This document shows positions 19,028 through 27,067 of a stretch of 64,000 nucleotides of DNA, one piece after another. Under the pieces are notes generated by a model. That model saw only the letters and a list, made by a program, of their open reading frames with translations. It was not told the origin of the DNA and searched no databases. Each line of letters begins with the position of its first letter. Within the stretch, counting starts at the first letter, position 1. This DNA comes from Microbacterium sp. ET2 (GTDB lineage: Bacteria; Actinomycetota; Actinomycetes; Actinomycetales; Microbacteriaceae). The position numbers and the translations under genes are program-made. Where the stretch lies: contig NZ_CP128170.1 in the NCBI RefSeq assembly GCF_030347395.1, positions 806,001-870,000 on the forward strand, written 5' to 3'.

Positions 19028-19432
19028 TTACTGCTCGGGCAGGACGTCTTCGTGATTGTGGACGAGGAGCCACGTGCCCTCTCGCCTCCGCCAGACGCCG
19101 GTGTTCCGGACTCGTTCAGGACGGGCGGCGGGGTCGGTGAAACGGACGGTGAAGGTGTGTCGGACGAGGGCGAAGTCCTCCCAGACGTCGATGACCGGTT
19201 CCGTGACGTCGATTCCCGCGACGGCCCCTACGCTCCCCGGCGGGCGGCTGTCGCGCAGCGCGTTCAGGCCGGACAAGCCGAAGACGAGGGGCTCGTGCTC
19301 GGTGTCCCAGAGGGTCACGTCCTCGGCGATGTAGCTGTCGGCTCGCGCACGGTCGCTGGTCAGGTATGCGTCGTACATGGCGTACACCGCGTCGTGCAGC
19401 CACTTCTCGTCGTCGGTCACGGATGATGACAT
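19028..19432 (-). CDS. SnoaL/NTF2-like fold protein
   Basis: This 134-residue single-domain protein has the NTF2-like cone pattern: helix WLHDAVYAMYDAYLTSDRARADSYIAEDV, then strands VTLWDTEHEPLVFGLSGL, FALVRHTFTVRFTD and TGVWRRREGTWLLVHNHED. Proteins of this type include isomerases, hydrolases and non-catalytic ligand-binding domains, so no reaction can be assigned. The ATG at 19432 was preferred over a GTG two codons earlier because AGGAA lies six bases upstream. It is the first gene of the importer 2 transcript. Confidence 0.8.
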   Translation of the reverse strand: MSSSVTDDEKWLHDAVYAMYDAYLTSDRARADSYIAEDVTLWDTEHEPLVFGLSGLNALRDSRPPGSVGAVAGIDVTEPVIDVWEDFALVRHTFTVRFTDPAARPERVRNTGVWRRREGTWLLVHNHEDVLPEQ

Positions 19433-19569
19433 CGTCACTTCCTGAGTGTTCGGGAGAGCCGCGGATGCTCAGATGGAAACAGATTCTTCGTTTCAATCGT
19501 ATTTCGTAAGGAGAAGTCGATCTCAGGTCTTACGTTCAGAAGAAATTTGACGGATGAACCGGCCGTTTG

Positions 19570-19599
19570 TCTATAGCGAATTACAACGGAATCGTCACA
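19570..19599 (-). promoter_or_regulatory. Candidate promoter of the SnoaL/importer 2/M24 transcript
   Basis: On the minus strand TGTGAC (19594-19599) and TATAGA (19570-19575) are separated by 18 bases. This is the most promoter-like pair in the 162-base gap. The downstream leader of about 130 bases contains an inverted repeat GAAAC...GTTTC and a GTTCA...TGAAC pair that could be operators. Confidence 0.4.
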
Positions 19600-20527
19600 G
19601 TCCGAGCTGGCGGGTGAGGTCGTCCAGCTCGTCGATCACGGCTCCGATGCGATTGAGACGGTCCTCGCCCTCGGCACCCAGCTGCGCGAACGTCGTCAGC
19701 GGCGGGCGCACCGTTCCCATGGGGTAGCCTGCGCGCTCTGCGAGCCGCTTGGAGTAGCACTGGTGGCCGTACGTGGGATGCCCCGCGGCGATGATGGCGT
19801 CGAATCGCTTGATCAGACCGTCGATCCGTCGAGCATCCTCGATGCGCCCCTCCTCCAGGAGCCCCCAGATGCCTGCGGACGCGCGGGGGATGTAGTTCCC
19901 GTAGGGATTGACGTAGCCCTGTGCGCCCAGGAGGTAGGAGTCCACCACCCGCTCCCCCGCGTAGACGGTGATGGCGTCGCCGGCGAGATCGATCACGTCC
20001 CGCACCCGGGCGATGTCCTGCGAGGACTCCTTGATGTACGAGACGGTGGCGAAGTCCTTCGCCAGACGCGCGACGAGCTCCGCGCTCATGTCGACGTTCG
20101 AGGTGACGGGGTTGTTGTACAGCATGATCGGCAGATCGACGGCTCCGACGATCGCTTCGTAGTGACGATAGATCTCGTCGTCGGTGGGCGTGTAGTAGTA
20201 CGGCGGCACGATCATCAGGCCGTCGGCCCCCAGGTCCCGCGCCTCGACGCTGAACTGCACCGCCCGCGTCGTCGAGGCGTCGGCCGTGCCGACCAGCACG
20301 GGGATCCGCCCGGCGATGTGCTCCACGGTCGCTCCGACCAGCTCGCGACGCTCCTCCGGCGTGACCGAGAGGAATTCGCCCGTCGTTCCGAGCATGATGA
20401 TTCCGGGAACACCCTCCGCGAGCTGCCAATCGAGGAACGCACGCAGCCGGTCGAGGTCGACGCGGCTGAGGTCGTCGGTGAAGGGCGTGACCGCGACGGT
20501 GTAGGAACCCGAGAAGGTAGCGGGCAT
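19595..20527 (-). CDS. Dihydrodipicolinate synthase/N-acetylneuraminate lyase family protein
   Basis: This is a 310-residue TIM-barrel class I aldolase-type protein. The Schiff-base lysine lies in YIKESS, the conserved tyrosine in MIVPPYYYTPTDDE, and the phosphate/carboxylate-binding motif is LGTTGEF. It lacks features needed to call it lysine-pathway DapA. Its setting beside a DAO-type FAD dehydrogenase and an iron-sulfur flavoprotein matches pyrroline-4-hydroxy-2-carboxylate deaminases of hydroxyproline catabolism, which belong to this family. Other lyase or dehydratase roles are possible. The ATG at 20527 has AGAGAGG upstream. It is divergent from the FAD gene and shares the conserved 26-bp element at 20542-20567. 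Confidence 0.88.
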   Translation of the reverse strand: MPATFSGSYTVAVTPFTDDLSRVDLDRLRAFLDWQLAEGVPGIIMLGTTGEFLSVTPEERRELVGATVEHIAGRIPVLVGTADASTTRAVQFSVEARDLGADGLMIVPPYYYTPTDDEIYRHYEAIVGAVDLPIMLYNNPVTSNVDMSAELVARLAKDFATVSYIKESSQDIARVRDVIDLAGDAITVYAGERVVDSYLLGAQGYVNPYGNYIPRASAGIWGLLEEGRIEDARRIDGLIKRFDAIIAAGHPTYGHQCYSKRLAERAGYPMGTVRPPLTTFAQLGAEGEDRLNRIGAVIDELDDLTRQLGL

Positions 20528-20541
20528 GAAGTGACCTCTCT

Positions 20542-20567
20542 GCGAACAACTGTACGTAAAGTGAACA
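20542..20567. promoter_or_regulatory. Shared 26-bp operator-like element, copy A
   Basis: Read on the plus strand it fits GYGAAY-N4-GTRCG-N5-YGAACR, with the two GAAC half-sites exactly 19 bases apart. It lies between the divergent DHDPS-family and FAD-dehydrogenase genes, at about -45 to -20 relative to the inferred start of the latter. Three other copies lie at 23526, 25159 and 28027. Confidence 0.7.
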
Positions 20568-20574
20568 CCCAGGA

Positions 20575-20586
20575 TACGGTGTAGGC
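20575..20586 (+). promoter_or_regulatory. -10 box of a leaderless promoter for the FAD dehydrogenase
   Basis: TACGGT is followed by six bases and then the ATG at 20587, with no ribosome site between. This spacing puts the transcription start at the A of ATG, the typical actinobacterial leaderless arrangement. No -35 match is seen, and copy A of the 26-bp element occupies that region. Confidence 0.5.
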
Positions 20587-21744
20587 ATGGTGGATCGGAA
20601 GCATCCCAGGCATGTCTTCGATGTCGCGGTGGTCGGCGGAGGCGCGAGCGGGGCTGCGGCAACCTACCATCTGAGCCGAGCCGGACTCGATGTGGTGCTC
20701 CTGGACCGCAACGATCTCAACACCGAGGCGTCCGGGCGGAACGCCGGAAGCCTCCACGGTCAGATCCAGCACGAGCCCTTCTTGGAGGAGGGTGCCGAGT
20801 GGGCGGAGGCGTGGCTGCCCGCACTGCGGTTCCTGGCCGACTCCCTCACGCTCTGGGACGGACTGAGCGACGAACTGGGCACCGACCTGCAGGTGGCGAA
20901 GAAGGGCGGCATCCTCGTCGCCGACGACGTGAGCCAGCTCGCCGCGATCGAGCGGAAGGTCGCGCTCGAGAATCGAATCGGCATTCCCAGTCGGATGCTG
21001 TCCGCCGGCGAACTCCGGAGCCTCGCCCCGTGGCTCAGCGATTCCGTCGTCGGCGGGGAGCTGTGCCCGATCGAGGGCAAGGCGAATCCCCTGCTCGTCG
21101 CCCCGGCCTTCGCGCGTCGCGCCCTGGAGGCCGGAGCCGTGGTGCGCACCCAGACCCCGGCGGTGGGTTTCGACCGCGACGGCGACGCGCGCGTCATCCG
21201 CACTCCCGGCGGCGAGGTCCGGGCTCGACGTGTCATCCTCGCGGGAGGGGACGGGATGCCGGATCTCGCCCGCCACTTCGACCTCGATCTGCCGATCTCC
21301 AGCGGCGCGGTGCAGGTCAGTGTCACCGAGCGGGTCGATCCGATGGTGGCGCACCTCTTCTACTACGCCGGCGGAAAGCTGACCTTCAAGCAGGCGCAGT
21401 CCGGCACCCTGCTCATCGGCGGCGGATGGCCGGCCCGGCGCAACGCGGCAGGGGAATGGATCGTCAACCCCGACTCGCTGCGTGCGAACCTGGCGATGGC
21501 GATCCGCATCGCCCCGGTGATCGCCGACCTCGCGCTCCTGCGCACCTGGACGGGCATCGGCAACGGGACCCCCGACCACAGCCCGATCATCGGCCCCGTG
21601 ACGGCCGATGGCGACGTCATCGTCGGGTTCTACCCCTACATGGGCTTCACGGCGGCGCCGCTCATGGGGCGGATCCTCGCCGACCTCGCCCGGGGCGAAG
21701 ACCCCGGTCTCGACCTCACGCCGTTCGCCCCGACCCGCTTCTGA
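20587..21744 (+). CDS. FAD-dependent D-amino acid/imino acid dehydrogenase (DAO family)
   Basis: This is a 385-residue oxidoreductase with the N-terminal FAD-binding motif VAVVGGGASGAAATYHLSRAG and the adenine-pyrophosphate continuation VVLLDRNDLNTEASGRNAGSLHG. The C-terminal substrate domain ends with WTGIGNGTPDHSPIIGPV and GFYPYMGFTAAPL. This form is typical of the small subunit of heteromeric D-hydroxyproline, sarcosine-like and opine dehydrogenases. The convergent neighbour at 21793-23508 looks like the matching large subunit, so the two likely form one electron-transferring dehydrogenase for an imino acid or N-substituted amino acid. The exact substrate is unknown. Confidence 0.9.
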   Translation: MVDRKHPRHVFDVAVVGGGASGAAATYHLSRAGLDVVLLDRNDLNTEASGRNAGSLHGQIQHEPFLEEGAEWAEAWLPALRFLADSLTLWDGLSDELGTDLQVAKKGGILVADDVSQLAAIERKVALENRIGIPSRMLSAGELRSLAPWLSDSVVGGELCPIEGKANPLLVAPAFARRALEAGAVVRTQTPAVGFDRDGDARVIRTPGGEVRARRVILAGGDGMPDLARHFDLDLPISSGAVQVSVTERVDPMVAHLFYYAGGKLTFKQAQSGTLLIGGGWPARRNAAGEWIVNPDSLRANLAMAIRIAPVIADLALLRTWTGIGNGTPDHSPIIGPVTADGDVIVGFYPYMGFTAAPLMGRILADLARGEDPGLDLTPFAPTRF

Positions 21745-21792
21745 CCGCCAACCCGATTGCGAGAGGCTCGGCCGCCTCAGGCGGGAGCGCGC

Positions 21793-23508
21793 TCACCCCT
21801 GGGCGACGTCCCCCAGCGGCACGGGCTTGACCGGCGCCTGCGGGGCGAATCCCGAGCGCTCCGCGACAGCGACACCGGTGCGCGCGGCCTGCATCGCTGT
21901 GAGCACGGGGCCGCAGTACCGCCCCTGGCACTTCCCCATGCCGGCGCGCGTGACGCGCTTGACCGCACCGGCCGTGGTGACGCCGTCGGTCATCGACTCG
22001 GCGAGGTCTCCGTGCGTCGTGCCTTCGCACCGACAGACCACCGTGTCCGGCCGCGCAAGTTGATCGGTGAGGACAGGGGCCGCGAACAGCGTGTTCACGG
22101 CCCGCTGGAACGCCGCCTGACGGCGCGCGTCCGCCGCTGCCTGGCGGGGCGCGCCCGACGGCTCGCCCCGGAGGTCCCGGCGGATGGCGGCCGCGGCCAG
22201 TTTCGCCTGCGCCTGTGCGAACTTCGCGCCGCGCACGCCCGCGGCGTCGCCGATCGCGAAGACCGACTCGAGGGATGTGCGGCCCTCGTCGTCGGTCACC
22301 GTGCGCAGCGCTCCCCGGGCCGCGTCGACCTCATGCCGGCATCCGAGCGATCGCGCGAGGTCGTTCCCCGGCAGGAAGCCGTAGCCGAGGCACACTGCGT
22401 CGACGTCGAAGGACCGCAGCTCCCGCGTCATCCGTCCCTCTTCGTCGATGCGTCCGATGGTCGCGCGGGAGACGCCGGCCGCCGGATCCCCCTCGAGCCC
22501 CACCACGGCGGCGCCGGTGATGATCGGAACCCGCCGCGCCGTCAACTCGGCGAGGTAGCGGACGCCGTCGGCGGTGAGACCGGGGACCGCGAGGGCCATG
22601 CGCGCGACCGCGGCTGCGCGCAGCGGCGAGAAGATCCGAGCCGCCTCGACCAGCCCGACGACGTTCACTCCCCCGCGCGCCAGCTCGGCAGCCAGCTGCA
22701 CGTTCAGTGGGCCGTTCCCCGCGACGAGGACGCGGTCTCCGGGCGAGACCTGGTAGGACCGCAGCAGGGTCTGCCCCGCACCGGTGGTCATCACACCCGG
22801 CAGGGTCCAGCCCGGGATCGGCACGCCCCGCTCGTAGGCGCCGGCGGCGATCACCACCCGCCGGGGGCGGATGATCCAGCGCTCCTGATCCGACCGAGCG
22901 AGAAGGTGATCCGGCTCGAAGGCCGCCCACACGGTGGTGCCCAGGAGTGTGCGCACCCCCGCGGTCTGCGCCGCGCGGATCAACCGGCGGCCCGCGATGT
23001 ACTGGCGGTCCAAGCGGTCTTCGTCGACGCGGAACGCCGCGTCCGGTTGCTTGTAGTACTGCCCCCCGAGCTTCGGGCGATCGTCGACCAGCAGCACATC
23101 CAGACCCCCCTCAGCCAGCGCGGTCGCAGCGACGAGACCTGCGGGCCCTCCCCCGATGACGAGGACGTCGGGGGAGATCTCCGTCTCGGGGCGGGCCGGG
23201 GTGGTCGCGGCGGGAACCCGGCGCCGGGGCGGCTGGGTCTCGATGATCTGGCCGTTCCGCGCGGGGGTCATGCACGCGAGCCGGGCGTCCTCGCCATCGA
23301 TGCGCACTGCGCATTCGTGACACACGCCCATGCCGCACCAGACACCGCGCCGACCGCCCGCGTCATCGGCGCGATTGCCTCGCTCCCCCGCCGCGACCAT
23401 CGCGCTGGCGACGGAATCGGTGGCGCTGACCGCAACGGTGCGACCGTCGAAGCACAGCGCGCCGTCGCCCTCCGCGTCGCCGCCGATGCCGGGGGTGGTC
23501 ACTCTCAT
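21793..23508 (-). CDS. Fused [2Fe-2S]/FAD-NAD(P)/BFD oxidoreductase, large subunit of a heteromeric dehydrogenase
   Basis: This 571-residue protein has three parts. Residues 1-90 are a plant-type [2Fe-2S] domain with Cys in WCGMGVCHECAV and a fourth Cys in RLACM. Residues about 110-460 are a pyridine-nucleotide-disulfide-type flavoprotein (VLVIGGGPAGLVAATALAEGG, and VFAIGDAAGVRG near the FAD). The end carries a BFD-type [2Fe-2S] site (CRCEG ... GKCQGRYCG). Hydroxyproline (LhpE/LhpF-like), cyanide-forming glycine (HcnA/HcnB-like) and opine dehydrogenases have these parts, often on separate chains. Here the ferredoxin part is fused. The ATG at 23508 has AAGGAG six bases upstream. It lies 48 bases convergent to the DAO gene, its likely partner. 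Confidence 0.88.
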   Translation of the reverse strand: MRVTTPGIGGDAEGDGALCFDGRTVAVSATDSVASAMVAAGERGNRADDAGGRRGVWCGMGVCHECAVRIDGEDARLACMTPARNGQIIETQPPRRRVPAATTPARPETEISPDVLVIGGGPAGLVAATALAEGGLDVLLVDDRPKLGGQYYKQPDAAFRVDEDRLDRQYIAGRRLIRAAQTAGVRTLLGTTVWAAFEPDHLLARSDQERWIIRPRRVVIAAGAYERGVPIPGWTLPGVMTTGAGQTLLRSYQVSPGDRVLVAGNGPLNVQLAAELARGGVNVVGLVEAARIFSPLRAAAVARMALAVPGLTADGVRYLAELTARRVPIITGAAVVGLEGDPAAGVSRATIGRIDEEGRMTRELRSFDVDAVCLGYGFLPGNDLARSLGCRHEVDAARGALRTVTDDEGRTSLESVFAIGDAAGVRGAKFAQAQAKLAAAAIRRDLRGEPSGAPRQAAADARRQAAFQRAVNTLFAAPVLTDQLARPDTVVCRCEGTTHGDLAESMTDGVTTAGAVKRVTRAGMGKCQGRYCGPVLTAMQAARTGVAVAERSGFAPQAPVKPVPLGDVAQG

Positions 23509-23525
23509 CCGGTTCTCCTTCGGTT

Positions 23526-23551
23526 CGTTCGCACAACGCACCTTCATTCGC
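23526..23551. promoter_or_regulatory. Shared 26-bp operator-like element, copy D
   Basis: Read on the minus strand it has GAAT and GAAC half-sites 19 bases apart around a GTGCG core, matching the other three copies with one half-site change. It lies between the divergent iron-sulfur flavoprotein and SDR genes. A TATTAT box at 23567-23572 follows in the SDR direction. Confidence 0.6.
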
Positions 23552-23612
23552 CATACGAACCATGTCTATTATGATGGCCATTGACGTCCCGCGACCGTTC
23601 CCGGAGGCAATC

Positions 23613-23669
23613 ATGACCCGTCAGCGTGCTGTTCTTCCTCAGCGCGACCGCCTCGGCGGCGGACGATGA
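23613..23669 (+). CDS. Possible 18-codon leader ORF overlapping the SDR start
   Basis: The ATG at 23613 follows a strong GGAGG six bases upstream and encodes 18 residues (MTRQRAVLPQRDRLGGGR). The stop overlaps the SDR start codon as ATGA, whereas the SDR itself has no good ribosome site. The arrangement suggests translational coupling. A small indel that separated an original longer start from the SDR frame is the alternative. Expression is unproven. Confidence 0.35.
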   Translation: MTRQRAVLPQRDRLGGGR

Positions 23670-24430
23670 GCGAGTTGGCGGGACGGACGGTTCTCGTCAC
23701 GGGCGCCTCCGGCGGCATCGGCCGCGCAACCGTCGAGAGGCTCGCCTCATCCGGGGCCAGGGTCATCGCGCACGGTCGCTCCAATCCCGAGGGGGCCATG
23801 GAGGCCATCGCCGACTTCCCCGAGGGTTCCGCCACGGTCATCCAGGCCGACCTCGCCGACCCGCAGGGGGCATCGGAACTGTGGCGGGACGCCCTCCGCT
23901 GGGCGGGACGGATCGATGTGGTGGTTCTGAACGCGGCCATCATGCCCAAGGTCGAACTCGACGACACCGACGAGGCGTGGAACGAGACCTTCGAACGGGC
24001 CCTGCAGGTCAACACCCTCAGCCAGCTCACTCTCATCCGCCGGTCGCTTGCGCACTTCCTGGCCGAGGGCGGCGGCACGATCGTGGGACTGAGCAGCTGG
24101 GTGACACAGCGGGGAGCGGGAAATCCGAACCTCGTCGCCTACGCCGCCTCGAAGGCAGCGACGGCTGCGGCCCTGAAGACCGTCGCCCGCGCATATGCGG
24201 CCGACGGAGTCTGCACCTACCTCATCGCCCCCGGTGCGGTGGACACCCCGATGTCCGCTTCCGCGGGAGCGGACCGCGGCGGGCGGGAGGCCGTGCTGCA
24301 GACGCTCGCCATGGGAGAGATGGTGCCGCCGGCCGAGATCGCCGAACTGATCGCACTGCTGGCGAGCGGCCGGGTTCGCCATCTGAGCGGCGCCACGCTG
24401 GACGTCAACGGGGCCACCTACGTCCGCTGA
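23666..24430 (+). CDS. SDR family NAD(P)-dependent oxidoreductase
   Basis: This is a 254-residue classical short-chain dehydrogenase. It shows the cofactor motif TGASGGIG (residues 11-18), VVLNAAIM (NNAG-like), the catalytic Ser in GLSSW and the YAASK catalytic pair, ending with the usual LSGATLDVNGATYV. The AHGRS segment after strand 2 favours NADP. It is divergent from the iron-sulfur flavoprotein and convergent, by ten bases, with a second SDR-like gene. Its own ribosome site is weak and it is probably translated by coupling to the short ORF at 23613. The substrate is unknown; by position it may act on an intermediate of the block's pathway. Confidence 0.9.
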   Translation: MSELAGRTVLVTGASGGIGRATVERLASSGARVIAHGRSNPEGAMEAIADFPEGSATVIQADLADPQGASELWRDALRWAGRIDVVVLNAAIMPKVELDDTDEAWNETFERALQVNTLSQLTLIRRSLAHFLAEGGGTIVGLSSWVTQRGAGNPNLVAYAASKAATAAALKTVARAYAADGVCTYLIAPGAVDTPMSASAGADRGGREAVLQTLAMGEMVPPAEIAELIALLASGRVRHLSGATLDVNGATYVR

Positions 24431-24440
24431 CCGGCCGAGT

Positions 24441-25109
24441 TCAGCGAGTGCCGACACTCTCTTCGATGCGTTCGATGACGCTCCACCCCGACTCGATCAC
24501 CACGAGGGCGCCGGTGACGTGCCGGGACACATCGGAGGCGAGGAAGCGCAGCGCCGTCTCATCTTGATCGCCGGCGGGCGCCAGGGCGTTGACGCGCACA
24601 CCATGGGGCTCGAGCTCGTGAGCGAACTCCCGGACCATCTGGTTGATCGCCTCCGAGGACATCGCGCGGGTGCCGCGTTCCGCGCCGGTCGCAGCCCGCG
24701 CTCCCGAATAGGCGATGATCGACCCGCGACCTCGGGCCGCCATCGCGGGAGCGAAGTGCCGAAGCGCCGCCCAGCATGACGCGACCTCGGCGGTGAACGC
24801 ATCGACGAGGTCGTGCTCCGCCGCGATCGGAACACCCGCTGAGTACCCTCGGTCGGCGCAGTGGATCAGCACCTCGGTGTCGTCGAACTCCGCAGCCAAT
24901 CGCTGCACATGACTGCCGTCGGTGATGTCGACGTCCCATACCCGGAAGCGGTCATCGGCGCCGAAGACGGCCTCGAGCTGCGCCACATCCTCGTCGGCGA
25001 CGATCACCCGCGCCCCGTGCCCGGCCAGCGTGCGCGCCGCCGAGCGTCCCATCGCGCCTGCGGCGCCGAGGACCAGCACGGTGCGGCCGATCAGGTCAGG
25101 GGCGCACAT
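24441..25109 (-). CDS. SDR-like protein lacking the catalytic Tyr/Lys
   Basis: This 222-residue Rossmann protein is clearly of SDR descent: VLVLGAAGAMGRSAARTL at the cofactor site, the strand IIAYSGARAATG carrying a Ser, and VRVNALAPAGDQ. Where SDRs have Tyr-x-x-x-Lys it reads TRAMSSEAINQ, so the Tyr position is Ala and the Lys position is Glu. The Asn-Ala-Gly motif is also altered to IHCADRG. It is therefore unlikely to be a normal dehydrogenase and may be a regulatory or partner subunit. The ATG at 25109 has no clear ribosome site. Copy C of the 26-bp element lies 50-75 bases upstream. Confidence 0.82.
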   Translation of the reverse strand: MCAPDLIGRTVLVLGAAGAMGRSAARTLAGHGARVIVADEDVAQLEAVFGADDRFRVWDVDITDGSHVQRLAAEFDDTEVLIHCADRGYSAGVPIAAEHDLVDAFTAEVASCWAALRHFAPAMAARGRGSIIAYSGARAATGAERGTRAMSSEAINQMVREFAHELEPHGVRVNALAPAGDQDETALRFLASDVSRHVTGALVVIESGWSVIERIEESVGTR

Positions 25110-25158
25110 GTCGCATCCGTCGGTAGCGGGGTGTGATCACGGGGGTATCCTCGCCTAT

Positions 25159-25184
25159 TGTTCGCTTACCGCACATGCGTTCAC
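25159..25184. promoter_or_regulatory. Shared 26-bp operator-like element, copy C
   Basis: The minus-strand reading fits GYGAAC-N4-GTGCG-N5-CGAACA with 19-base half-site spacing. Identity with copy B continues beyond the core, to 24 of 32 aligned bases. It precedes the SDR-like gene and is followed by AGGATAC, which also follows copy A in the FAD-gene direction. Confidence 0.68.
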
Positions 25185-25238
25185 TGTGCGATCGCTCTCT
25201 CTATCTTGCACCAGAACCACGGGGCTCGCATCCTCCGC

Positions 25239-26054
25239 CTAGGCGGACGTTCCTTCCGCGTCCTCGACACCGGAGCGCGTATCGAGGATGCGGGAGAGGA
25301 ATCGTCGGGTCCGCTCCTCGACGGGTCGGTCGAGCACCTCCCTCGCACTGCCGCTCTCCACGATCCGACCGTCATCCATGAAGACGACGCGGTCGGCGAC
25401 CTCCCGCGCGAATTCGATCTCGTGCGTGACGACGATCATCGTCAGCCCTTCGGAGGCCAGGCGCCTCATGACCGAGAGGACCTCCCCGACAGTCTCGGGA
25501 TCCAGGGCCGAGGTGGGCTCATCGAACAGCATCACGCGAGGGCGCATGGCCAGAGCACGCGCGATCGCCGCACGCTGCTGCTGTCCTCCGGAGAGCTGGC
25601 GCGGATAGGCCGCTTCTTTCCCGCTCAGCTGCACCCACTCCAGCAGCTGACGCGCATGCGTCTCCGCCTCCGCCCGTGGTGTGCGCAGCACCTGGATCGG
25701 GGCTTCGATGATGTTCTCGAGCACCGTCATGTGCCCGAACAGATTGAAGTTCTGGAACACCATCCCGATCTCGGTGCGCTGACGGGCGAGCTCTGCGGGG
25801 CCGATCTCGACCAGGTGTCCCCGGCTCTCTCGCACCCCCACGGGCTCGTCACCGAGCCACACGATTCCGGCGGTCGGCGTCTCGAGATGATTGATGCAGC
25901 GCAGGAGCGTGGACTTGCCCGACCCGGAGGGACCGATCACACAGACGACCTCGCCGCGGAAGACCTCCAGATCCACCTCACGGAGGACCGCGAGCGCCCC
26001 GAAACTCTTGCTCACAGCCTGCAGACGGATGACGGGGTCGACGATCGCGGTCAT
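25239..26054 (-). CDS. Polar amino-acid ABC transporter ATPase (GlnQ/HisP type)
   Basis: This 271-residue ATPase has Walker [11 protein letters not shown]-loop [19 protein letters not shown], signature [12 protein letters not shown], Walker [13 protein letters not shown] and switch His in VVTHE. The [13 protein letters not shown] segment is diagnostic for the polar amino-acid uptake family. Translation is coupled to the permease by an ATGA overlap, giving the order binding protein, permease, ATPase. The importer belongs to the regulon marked by the 26-bp element and probably brings in the substrate of the neighbouring dehydrogenase/lyase genes. Confidence 0.93.
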   Translation of the reverse strand: MTAIVDPVIRLQAVSKSFGALAVLREVDLEVFRGEVVCVIGPSGSGKSTLLRCINHLETPTAGIVWLGDEPVGVRESRGHLVEIGPAELARQRTEIGMVFQNFNLFGHMTVLENIIEAPIQVLRTPRAEAETHARQLLEWVQLSGKEAAYPRQLSGGQQQRAAIARALAMRPRVMLFDEPTSALDPETVGEVLSVMRRLASEGLTMIVVTHEIEFAREVADRVVFMDDGRIVESGSAREVLDRPVEERTRRFLSRILDTRSGVEDAEGTSA

Positions 26055-27067
26055 GCCGGCGTCCTCTCCCTCGGCCCGGAGACGGGTGTCGTCCTCGGCA
26101 GGAGCTTGCGGAGCTTCTGCAGATACGTATCGGGTGCGCTCCGTGTCGCGCCTCGTGCGTAGTACTTCTCGATGTAGTGCTGACCGATCGAAAGCACCGT
26201 CGTCAGCACGAGATACCAGATGCAGGCCACCACCAGAAGCGGAATGGTCTCGAAGGTGCGGGCGTAGATCACCTGGACGGTGTAGAGGAGTTCACTGATG
26301 GCGACGATGCTCACCAGGCTCGTCCCCTTGAGCATCGAGATCACCTGGTTCCCCGTCGGCGGGACGATCACCCGCATCGCCTGCGGCAGCACGATGCGCC
26401 GCATCGCCCGGCGCCGCGACATCCCGAGCGCGGCGGCGGCCTCGCTCTGGCCCTGGTCAACCGACTGGATGCCGGCGCGGATGATCTCGGACATGTAGGC
26501 ACCCTCGTTCAACCCCAGCCCCAGCAGCGCAGCGACCAGGGAGCTGATCACCGTGTTGGTATCCCACTCGAACCACTGCGGTCCGAAGGGGATGCCGAGG
26601 GTGAGCTTCGGCAGGAAGCTGGCGAGGTTGTACCAGAACAGCAGCTGAACGAGCAGGGGCGTTCCCCGGAACAGCCAGATGTAGGCGTCGGCGGCCACGT
26701 TGAACAGAAGGCTCTGAGAGATCTTCATCAGGGCGAGGATCAACCCGATGAGGCATCCGAGCACCATCGCGACCGCGGTCAGGAAGAGCGTGAGCCCGAC
26801 GCCCTGCAGCACCCGGTCGCTGAAGAGATACTCTCCGACCACATCCCACCGCATGGCGTCAGCGGTGAGAAATTTCGAGATGATCTCCAGCACGAACAGC
26901 ACGAGGAGGATCCGCAGCGCCCATCCCGCGGTCTTCACGGCGAGGTGGCGCGCCGTGGTGGTGCGCACCCGGGGCCCTTCGGGGCCCCGTCCGATCTGCA
27001 GCGTGGTGGTCAGCGGCCCCCGGCTCGAGCGCTCATCGGGAGCCTCATCGGTGCCGGTCGAGGTCAC
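26051..27067 (-). CDS. Polar amino-acid ABC transporter permease (HisM/GlnP type)
   Basis: This 338-residue permease is longer than the family norm of about 220-250. It has a roughly 45-residue N-terminal cytoplasmic extension and a C-terminal extension after the last helix. The core includes [37 protein letters not shown] and the EAA loop [20 protein letters not shown], all typical of the polar amino-acid class. A single permease implies a homodimeric channel. It overlaps the binding-protein stop and the ATPase start, both as ATGA. Confidence 0.93.
   Translation of the reverse strand: MTSTGTDEAPDERSSRGPLTTTLQIGRGPEGPRVRTTTARHLAVKTAGWALRILLVLFVLEIISKFLTADAMRWDVVGEYLFSDRVLQGVGLTLFLTAVAMVLGCLIGLILALMKISQSLLFNVAADAYIWLFRGTPLLVQLLFWYNLASFLPKLTLGIPFGPQWFEWDTNTVISSLVAALLGLGLNEGAYMSEIIRAGIQSVDQGQSEAAAALGMSRRRAMRRIVLPQAMRVIVPPTGNQVISMLKGTSLVSIVAISELLYTVQVIYARTFETIPLLVVACIWYLVLTTVLSIGQHYIEKYYARGATRSAPDTYLQKLRKLLPRTTPVSGPRERTPA

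Noticed and set aside
19595..20527. Naming the DHDPS-family gene dapA
   Set aside because: Its catabolic context and shared operator with dehydrogenase genes argue against the lysine-biosynthesis enzyme.
21772..21784. CCGCCTCAGGCGG as terminator between the convergent FAD and iron-sulfur genes
   Set aside because: The loop is too small for a confident hairpin and there is no T tract.
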